A stretch of 64,000 nt of DNA from Zanthoxylum bungeanum (Eukaryota; Streptophyta; Magnoliopsida; Sapindales; Rutaceae), in the NCBI GenBank assembly GCA_019454045.1, contig SKCR01038135.1, positions 1 through 64,000 of the forward strand, written 5' to 3'. Shown here in pieces: positions 57,101 to 64,000 of this stretch; position 1 is the stretch's first letter, and each line of letters starts with the position of its first letter. The notes under the pieces are model-generated. The model was not told the origin of the DNA. It searched no databases and saw only the letters and a program-made list of their open reading frames with translations. A program made the position numbers and the translations under genes.

Positions 57101-57129
57101 AGAGGTGGTTCATTCCCGAACCGTTACTG

Positions 57130-57950
57130 TGAGGTGGTCCATTCTCGAACCATGCTCCATTCTCGGAGTGCCATTCCCAATATATTAGACCTCAATCCCA
57201 AGGCATCGATGATGTGATAGTTGTGATACCCTTCGGAACCATGCTCCATTCTCGGTGCGCCATTCCCGACATGCTAAACCTCATTCCCGAGGCTTCGCGG
57301 ATGTGATAGTTATGGTCCACTTCCGAACCATGCTCCATTCCCGGAGCGCCATTCCCAGCATGCTAAACCTCATTTCTGAGGTGTCGCGGATGTGATAGTT
57401 GTGGTCCCCTTCCGAACCATGCTCCAATCCTGAAGCACCATTCCCGACATGTTAAACCTCATTCCCGAGTGTCGTGGATGTGATAGTTGTGATCCACTTC
57501 CAAACCATGCTCCATTCCTGGAGCGCCATTCCTAGCTTGCTGAACCTCATTACTGAGGCGTCGCGGATGTGATAGTTATGGTCCACTTTCGAACCATGCT
57601 CCATTCCTGTAGCGTCATTCCCGGCTTGCTGAAACTCATTCCCGAGGCGTCGTGGATGTGATAGTTGTGGTCCACTTCCGAACCATGCTTCATTCCCGGA
57701 TCGCCATTCCCGGTATGCTAAACCTCATTCTCGAGGCGTCACAGATGTGATAGTTGTGGTCCATTTCCCAACCATGCTCCATTCCCGGAGTGCCATTCCC
57801 GGCATGCTAAACCTCATTCCTGAGGCATCGTGGATGTGATAGTTGTAGTCCACTTCCGAACCATGCTCTATTCCCGGAGCGCTATTCCCGGCTTCTTGAA
57901 CCTTATTCCCGAGGCGTTGCTGATGTGATAGTTCATTCATGAACTTTTTT
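57130..57950 (-). repeat. Tandem array, nine 89-bp units
   Basis: CATGCTCCATTCCCGGAGCG and variants recur at 57151, 57240, 57329, 57418, 57506, 57595, 57684, 57773 and 57862, a steady period of 88-89 bases. The CATTCCCG word occurs several times per unit, hinting at an older, shorter repeat. Confidence 0.92.
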
Positions 57951-58822
57951 GTATGAGGAGGGGTGGACTAAGACTTGATTTTATCTTTCTGTTCTTCGCT
58001 GCTTTCTATAGGTCAGAGTAGATCACATGATGCGACGTTCCATACCAACTTACTACACTGCCTTTTACGAGATAGTCCCAATAACTATACATATTTTTGC
58101 CCTCAAAGGATGCCCAGTGTCGAAACCAGAGAACCTTCAAAGTACTCGATGCAACTCAAATTCGACCGTTTGAATAAATAATTTGAACTAGACTCCAAGT
58201 GTGTGTGTGCCAAGGTTCTTTCACAGCTTGATTCTTAAGTAAGGTAACTCGATGATTTTATTTCGAAGAATGAGATTGATGGGTCAAGCCAACGTAGATG
58301 TCTTGATCATGCTCTGCAAGTACTTTTCCGTACTCAATATGATATGGTTTTCTTCTTCTTTTCTTTCGTTTCTTTTTTTTTTTTGCTATAACACATATAC
58401 CCTTTAAGGTAGCATTTCTCCTCATGGTGGTCATAATACTCGCCCATGGGTAGCTTCACGCTTATCGGTTATAGGTGGTTTATATTTTCTTATTCAAAGA
58501 CTTTTCTTTTGTTTCCAACCATATCACATATCGTAACACAAGTAAATTAGGATAGACATCTAAGCGAATGGTCATTCACCGATCCATAATCTTTTCAACT
58601 AGTCATCTCATCGACTACTTAGGCTTATACCGCTAAGATCCTGTAATTAAGTGCTCGCGAGTCTAGCTGAGATCAACCACTCAAAATATCAGATGAGAGT
58701 ACCTCTCACACTTATCATTTCTAAGGTTTCACCCTATAGTAAATAATATCATCATCAGACATATGCCTAACCATCAACGACTTCTCTTTTTTTTCACTCC
58801 ACTAGAATTCTTCCTTTCAACT
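57951..58822. other. Tat 3' untranslated spacer, no gene
   Basis: Unique-looking sequence between arrays. A T-run lies at 58373-58383. No frame is supported. Confidence 0.5.
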
Positions 58823-58964
58823 GCTGATAGTGTGGGCCTCGCCCCTGGGATTCATTCCCAAAACTGATGATAGTGTGGGCCTTAACCTTGGGACTTATTC
58901 CCGAAACCGATGATAGTGTGGGCCTCAACCCTAGGATTCATTCCCGAAACCGATGATAGTGTGT
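58823..58964 (-). repeat. Tandem array, 43-bp units, about 3.3 copies
   Basis: GATAGTGTGGGCCT or its variant recurs at 58826, 58869, 58912 and 58955. It is the third array in the same untranslated region, unrelated to the other two. Confidence 0.85.
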
Positions 58965-59147
58965 TGCTGCTCCAAGCTCGCTTGTATTTGCTGCATATTT
59001 TCTTTTCTTTGAAAACCTGTGAACAAAAAATGAAACAAAAAAAATGCAAGTACTTTACGTGTATGCATACATGGATTTCATTGGGTTAGGTCTTCTGCCA
59101 GTTCTCTCGATGATTGCTCGGCCTTCTCTTCCTTAGGCAAAATATTA

Positions 59148-60150
59148 TTATAGTCTGTCCACATTGATCGTCTCGGTGAACTCATTCCCTTCCAAATCTG
59201 ACAGTCTCACTACTCCATTTCCCATCACTTTCTTGACTATGTAGGGTCCTTCCCAATTGGGTCTAAATTTTACTCTCGGGTCTATCATCGACGGTTTTGA
59301 TTGCTTAAGTACCAGATCACCCTTTCTGATCTTGGTAGGACGCACCTTCTTGTTGAATGCTCGAGCCAACCTCTTCTGGTATAACTGCATATGATGTAAG
59401 GACTTCATTCTCTTCTCATCCAGTAATGCTAATTGTTCAAATCTCTGCAAGGTCCATTCTTGTTCAGGTAACTCTGCTTCTGCTAGCACCCGCATTGATT
59501 GTATCTCCACTTCCACCGGTAGTACTGCTTCCATTCCGTGCACTAAATAGTAAGGCGTGGCTCCCGTTTTCATTCTCACAGAAGTTCTGTACCCCCACAG
59601 GGCCTACGGTAGTTTGTCTGTCCAATATTTGTAACTCTCCGTCATTTTGGATAATATCTTCTTTATCATTTTTTTGGCTGCTTCCACTGCCCCATTTGCT
59701 TATGGCCTGTAAGGTGACGACTTGTGATGTCCTATCCCGTACCTCTGTAGCATCGCCTTTGTTTCTCCTTGAAACTGGACTCTATTGTCCGTTACTACGT
59801 GATGTTGCATTCCGTAGCGACATATGATGTTTCGGACTATGAACTTCACCATCTGCTTTGCCGTAACATTACGAAATGACTCGGCTTCCTCCCATTTCGA
59901 AAAGTAGTCTACTACCACTATTATGAAATGATGTACATTCGATGTGTGTGGTCGAATTTCTCCGATCATGTCAATTCCCCATTCTGAGAAAGGCCACGGC
60001 TCCGACAGCCCATGCAACTCCGTGTGCAGTAGATGGTTCAAGTTACCGTGTACTTGACAATTGTGACAGTGCTTCACCATCTTCGCGCAGTCAGTTTCTA
60101 TGGTCGACCAGTAGAAGCCTTATCTTATGATCTTATGGGATAAATTGAAT
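59148..60150 (-). pseudogene. Tat integrase
   Basis: Integrase of the Tat lineage inserts the element's DNA. From the N-terminus, the zinc-binding end CHNCQVHGN lies near 60065, then the core: GIDMIGEI (first Asp, about 59975), VTDNRVQF (second Asp, about 59790) and ANGAVEAAKK (Glu, about 59680). The C-terminal part reads RMKTGATPYYLVHGMEAVLP, then RKGDLVLK and NWEGPYIVKKV, ending NVDRL at 59148. All of this stays in one frame from 60080 to 59148 except for stops at about 59700 and 59606. It is thus a fairly recent pseudogene. No chromodomain follows, as expected for Tat. Confidence 0.88.
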
Positions 60151-60543
60151 CCGTTCATGTGCGGTCCACATACTCCAGTGTGTACTTTTTTCATTGCTTT
60201 CTGAGCCTCTTCATTCCTTAAGCACTTTAGTTGGATGTCATTCGCTTGTCTCTTGTATAGTTCTCCATTCAAACTAATGTATTGGGAAGCCAACTTCTGA
60301 ATGGCTATCTTGCTTCCTACTTGCTTCTTCTAGGAATTCCCCGCGTTCCAAGTATCACTGAATATCGTAGTACTAAGGTTTCCCATCGTTGACTTCTGCG
60401 TCTAATATCATTTCCATCTCGTAAATAGGTCTGCTTGCTGTTGTCAACACTAGAGGTCTCATTATCAACTTCTCTGGATTTTCCCAAGTTGCGGCTAGGG
60501 TAGCCAACGCGTCTGCCATTTGATCCTCTTCACGCGGCAAATG

Positions 60544-60870
60544 CTAGAATTTACAATCAGAGATACCTTGTGCCAGCTTCCTGAGGTGAAAAATCTCAAC
60601 CGTTATTCCTTCAATTCCCCATTCTCCTTGCTTCTGTCGGACTACCAACATCAAGTCTCCGTAAACCTCGACATTTTTAGCTCTCAAGGTTATCAATGTC
60701 GTCAGTCCGAAGGCACATGCTTCGTATTCGGCCATGTTGTTGGTTACTCCGAACGTCAACCTCTTGGCCATAGGTAGGGTTTCTCATTCGGAGGTTACTA
60801 TCACAATCCCTATTCCGGCTCCTTTGTAGTTTATTGCTCCTTCGAAATACATCTTCCATCCTTGGACCAT
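60544..60870 (-). pseudogene. Tat second RNase H, archaeal type (aRNH)
   Basis: The region KMYFEGAINYKGAGIGIVIV (about 60860-60795), then GVTNNMAEYEACAFGLTTL, YGDLMLVVRQKQGEWGI and the closing segment is the archaeal-type RNase H found beside the normal RNase H in Tat/Ogre/Retand elements. It supports the lineage. The first catalytic residue is Glu (YFEGA) where Asp is usual, and a stop or shift lies near 60783. NMAEYEA (Glu) and YGDLMLV (Asp) are kept. Confidence 0.8.
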
Positions 60871-61400
60871 TATTACCTTGATTTCCTCTTCTGGAAATTC
60901 AAACTTATATTGATTATCTTCTATGGGCTGTAATGCTAAGAACTCCACTACGGCTCGACCTTTGATTACATTAGACGTGAGATATTCAATATTAAACTCT
61001 GTTAACAATACCAACCATCTGCCTAACTTACCCACTAGTGAAGGTACCGAATGCAGATATTTCAAGGGATTCTCATTTGCTACCATTTAGATCTTCTAAG
61101 ATTGGAAGTAATGACATAACTTCTTGGAAGCCCAAACTACTGCCAGACAGATCTTTTCCACTTTTTGATAGCAGGCTTCATACGGAAGCATCTTTTACTA
61201 AGGTAGTAGACTACATGTTCTACCCCCGTCTCATCCGCTTGTACCATCATCACCCCCAGCGCTTCGGGTTCTATGGCCAAATATAGTACTAAGGGTTTGC
61301 CCGGTCTTGGAGGTTTCAAGACAGGAGGTTTCACCAGGTATTCTTTGATCTTGTCGAAGGCTTCTTAACATTGTTCATTCCACTTCACTGGCTGGTCCTT
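60784..61400 (-). pseudogene. Tat first RNase H and connection
   Basis: PLVLYLAIEPEALGVMMVQ, then HVVYYLSKR, is the normal retroelement RNase H start (61290-61160). After a break near 61137 the segment NPLKYLHSVPSLVGKLGRW, then LLTEFNIEYL, continues to 61010, and RAVVEFLAL near 60960 closes it. The RNase H degrades the RNA strand after copying. Two frames are used, so a frameshift lies near 61137. Confidence 0.8.
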
Positions 61401-61430
61401 TCTCAGCAGTTTAAAGATAGGCTCGCATAC

Positions 61431-62200
61431 TCACATCAATTTGGTGATGAATCGACTGATGTACTGGATTTTCCCGAGGAAATGTCTAACTTCCTTCTCT
61501 GTCTTCGGCACGGGTATCTCGGTAATCGCTTTGATCTTCTCGTGGTCTACTTCTATCCCTCTAATTCCTACCGTGAGCCCTAGCAGCTTTCCTGACGTCA
61601 CCCTGAACACGCACTTCATGGGATTTAGTCGCAGGTTGTTTTTGTCGACTCTGTGAAGGAACTTCTCTAGCGCTTCTATGTGTCCGCTTCTCATCTCTGA
61701 CTTCACCATCATTTCATCCAGATATACTTCAATCTCCTTATGCATCAAGTTGGAATAACGTAGTGGCCATCCGTTGATAAATGGCTCCTGTATCTTAAGC
61801 CCAAATGACATCACCTTGTAGCAATACGTTCCCCACTCCATGACAAAGGCAGTTTTATGTTTGTCTTCTTCATCCATAAAAACCTGAATATATCATGAGA
61901 ACCTATCTGTGAATGAGTACATGGCAGATAAAGCCGCGCTATCGACCAGTACGTCTATGTGGGGTAAATGAAAATCATCATTCGGGCAAGCTTTGTTAAG
62001 GTCTTTATAATCCATGCACATTCTGACTTTCCCATCTTTCTTTGGCACTGGCACAATGTTTGCCAACCACTCGGGGTACTTCTGCTTCTTGACTTCTCTC
62101 TAACCTTCTCGGCCCACTCAGGTCTCATCCTTCGGAGTTTCTGATTTACTGGCCTCATGTTCGGATAAGTCAGTATCGTGTACTAGGTGATACTTATATC
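61431..62200 (-). pseudogene. Tat reverse transcriptase
   Basis: RT of the Tat lineage. Near 62150-61960 in one frame lies the RT N-terminus (NQKLRRMRPEWAEKVREK; further residues in shifted frames). From 61877 the main frame reads DKHKTAFVMEWGTYCYKVMSFGLK, IEVYLDEMMVKS, HIEALEKF and PMKCVFRV, ending in VRHFLGKIQYISRFI. The Y-x-D-D box is YLDE: the second Asp has become Glu, which should impair catalysis. Frameshifts separate the pieces (about 61880-61960). Confidence 0.85.
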
Positions 62201-62263
62201 TACTCCGGACATGTCCTCATAGGACCAAGTGAATACTTGAGCATATTTGACTAATATCCCCTC

Positions 62264-63518
62264 TTATTTCCTCAGCTCCTCAGAGGTAACCTCATTTGTA
62301 ATTAAAATCTCCTTGGGGCTTTCAGGCGTACCAAGGTAAATTGCTTTTATTTTGGTTGAGTTAATGTCAAATATACTAATGTCGTGCAAGTTGAAATGAA
62401 GAGACTCAGGCAAGTAAGCGAAATGAATGTCTTTATTATTAGCGAATACAGGGGTACACTCAAATAAATCCGGGAGATACACGTCTTCTTCTTCCACAAC
62501 CGGGTCTTCTTCAGTCTCCTTGCTCTCATCAAGAGTCAGGCTCTCCAATTGCATCAACTCCTCTTCCCACTTGTCTTCCTCATTTGTAACTTCCTCTGTC
62601 AGCGGTTTCTCGCCCATCACATCCTGTAAGATTTCAAATCTGGTACCATGATCCCGTTGACTTCTACTGGTTTAGGCTCTCATTGATACCCCGTAGCCTT
62701 CACGAAGTATTCTGTCAGCTTCAACCTTTTCTTCTTAGTCTTCGGCTTATCATTGTCATACTTGTATCCCAATCATTTCCTGGTGGTTTGCCCCTTGAAG
62801 TTTGGCAATGCTCCTCCAACACCCGTACCTGTGCCCGGCTCGAACTTCATTTTCTCCATGATCATAGCCACCTTAGGATCCACCCACTCCTCAAAGGTTG
62901 CCGCCACTTGGAACCTCATGAAAGGATGTATCTCCAAAGCGGCCACATCATTGTCTACCTCAGCTCTAATGGTGACGATCTCTCCTCCATATGGAAACTT
63001 AATGACCTAATGCAAAGTAGAGGGCACGCCCCCAAGCTTGTGAAACCATGGCCTCCCCAATAGCAAAGCAAAAGTGGCTGGGATATCAAGCACCATGAAC
63101 TCAACCTCATCCTCAATTGGGCCCACTTTGACTACCGCAATAAAAGTGCCATCTACTCCCCGCTTACTATCATCATACGCTTTGATAGTCATGTTGGAGG
63201 ACTCAGATCTGTCGCCTTCATACCCAACCTCGATAGAATATTCAAGGGGCACACATTGATAGATAAGCCATCATCTACTATCACACAAGATGTCCTCTTG
63301 CCTCTCACTTCTACTCTTATGAATAGCGGCCTATTGTGATTCATTCCCTCCACTGAGAGTTTCTCCTCAGAAAAAGTTATCACATGCAAAGCTCCATTCT
63401 GCACCGATCCTATGAACATTGTAGGGTTGGCATCGTCCGGTATTATTATCTTACTCAAAGCCTCAACCATGGCACGCCTATGTTCATGTGATGCACACAA
63501 TAACTCCCAAATGCTCAC
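62264..63518 (-). pseudogene. Tat protease region
   Basis: From the gag side, the region starts near 63518 with SIWELLCASHEHRRAMVEAL, passes HVITFSEEKL and RTSCVIVDDGLSINVCPL (the protease active-site region; D-D-G in place of the usual D-S/T-G or similar) and continues in another frame with MPLEYSIEVGYEG, then FMVLDIPATFALLLGRPWFH (63252-63040), typical of Tat proteases. An acidic linker (62620-62264, EEDKWEEELM) precedes RT. At least three frameshifts occur. It cannot be expressed as one protein. Confidence 0.75.
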
Positions 63519-64000
63519 CTATGCTCGTGTCTTCTTCAACTTCCGCAGCACTACATCTCTTTCAACATTATCCATGTTCTCTGCCACCTCCCTACCTTTT
63601 GCTAACACTTCTTTGCCTTTTTCCGCTGTATCACTGTAAAAACACCCACTGCGTGTCATCCCTTTCACCTCATCTTCATCACCGTTTGAGAAGTCTTCCC
63701 AAAAATACTTCATCTGCTCCGTTTCATCCTCACTACTGCTATCTCAAATCCACAGTCTAAAGGCTTGGTGGTCAAAGGTTTGGAGGAGACTTTCAAGCAG
63801 GCCGGAGCTGATCATGTAGGTAGGTAGGGGGACGGAGTGATAGTTAGGTAGGGGGTTCCTGTGTGTTGGGTTGTTCATTTTCTGGGTCGGGTGTTTTGTG
63901 GGAGTCAATGAGGTCTTGGATTTCATGCCTTAGGCGGGCGCAGTTGTCGGTGTCATGGCCTTTTTGTTGGTGGTAATGGCAATAAAGGTTCATATTGAGG
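63519..64000 (-). pseudogene. Tat gag C-terminus, cut by window edge
   Basis: The frame entering at 64000 reads YHHQQKGHDTDNCARLRHEI, then QDLIDSHKTPDP, which matches the zinc-knuckle-like end of Tat gag (C/Y-H-x-GHDT-x2-C, then HEIQDLID). An acidic part follows (MKYFWEDFSNGDEDEVKGM and TRSGCFYSDT, 63713-63650) that leads into the protease. The capsid part and the 5' LTR lie beyond the window. Confidence 0.78.

Noticed and set aside
56775..57950. CRISPR-like regular repeats
   Set aside because: Whole units repeat without unique spacers, in a plant retrotransposon untranslated region.
59357..59827. 156-residue plus-strand frame
   Set aside because: It is antisense to the Tat integrase, whose motifs are clear on the minus strand.

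Overview
This is nuclear DNA from a flowering plant, most likely a eudicot. It is AT-rich and dominated by retrotransposons of plant type: Ty3/gypsy chromovirus, Ty3/gypsy Tat lineage with an archaeal-type RNase H, Ty1/copia, and LINEs ending in a zf-RVT domain, plus tRNA-derived SINEs and hAT-type MITEs. Only one host gene can be supported: an intact PEX11 peroxisomal membrane protein gene (PEX11B-like) at 26792-27478 on the minus strand. Everything else that is readable is mobile DNA in various states of decay.

Layout. Positions 1-23137 form a four-level nest. A degenerate chromovirus (called G1 here) runs from about 672 to its 3' LTR at 20828-23137. A 5'-truncated LINE (LINE1, + strand) sits in its reverse transcriptase at about 1634-4198. 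A second LTR element (G2, 4817-19021) sits in its RNase H, with a TGTAT target duplication on both sides. A Ty1/copia element (5542 to beyond 15424) sits inside G2. LINE2 (6835-9592, - strand) sits in the 5' LTR of the copia element. Positions 23138-29809 are low-copy sequence carrying the PEX11B-like gene, three small DNA elements and three SINE units, two of which share one 11-bp target duplication.

Positions 29810-47123 hold one LTR retrotransposon in an unusual form: LTR-internal-LTR-internal-LTR, with an ATGAG duplication on both outer sides. Each LTR is about 3.7 kb and each internal region only about 0.61 kb, with a primer-binding site and polypurine tract but no coding capacity. The middle LTR carries a hAT-type MITE (34710-35691) and a 4-kb LINE (LINE3, 37471-41510).

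Positions 47512-51858 look like a chromovirus LTR followed by a primer-binding site. It is split by a 2.0-kb solo LTR of the Tat family (47582-49590, GTGAT duplication). The tail of another Tat element (tandem repeats, polypurine tract, LTR start) lies at about 52930-53580. A large minus-strand Tat element fills 54407-64000: 3' LTR, polypurine tract, three unrelated tandem-repeat arrays, integrase, archaeal-type RNase H, RNase H, reverse transcriptase, protease and the end of gag. It runs off the right edge of the window.

For the retroelements, names rest on motifs and on repeats matched within the window. Boundaries are exact where a target duplication or LTR terminus is visible and approximate elsewhere. 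Open frames not listed are shadows of these elements or chance frames in non-coding DNA.
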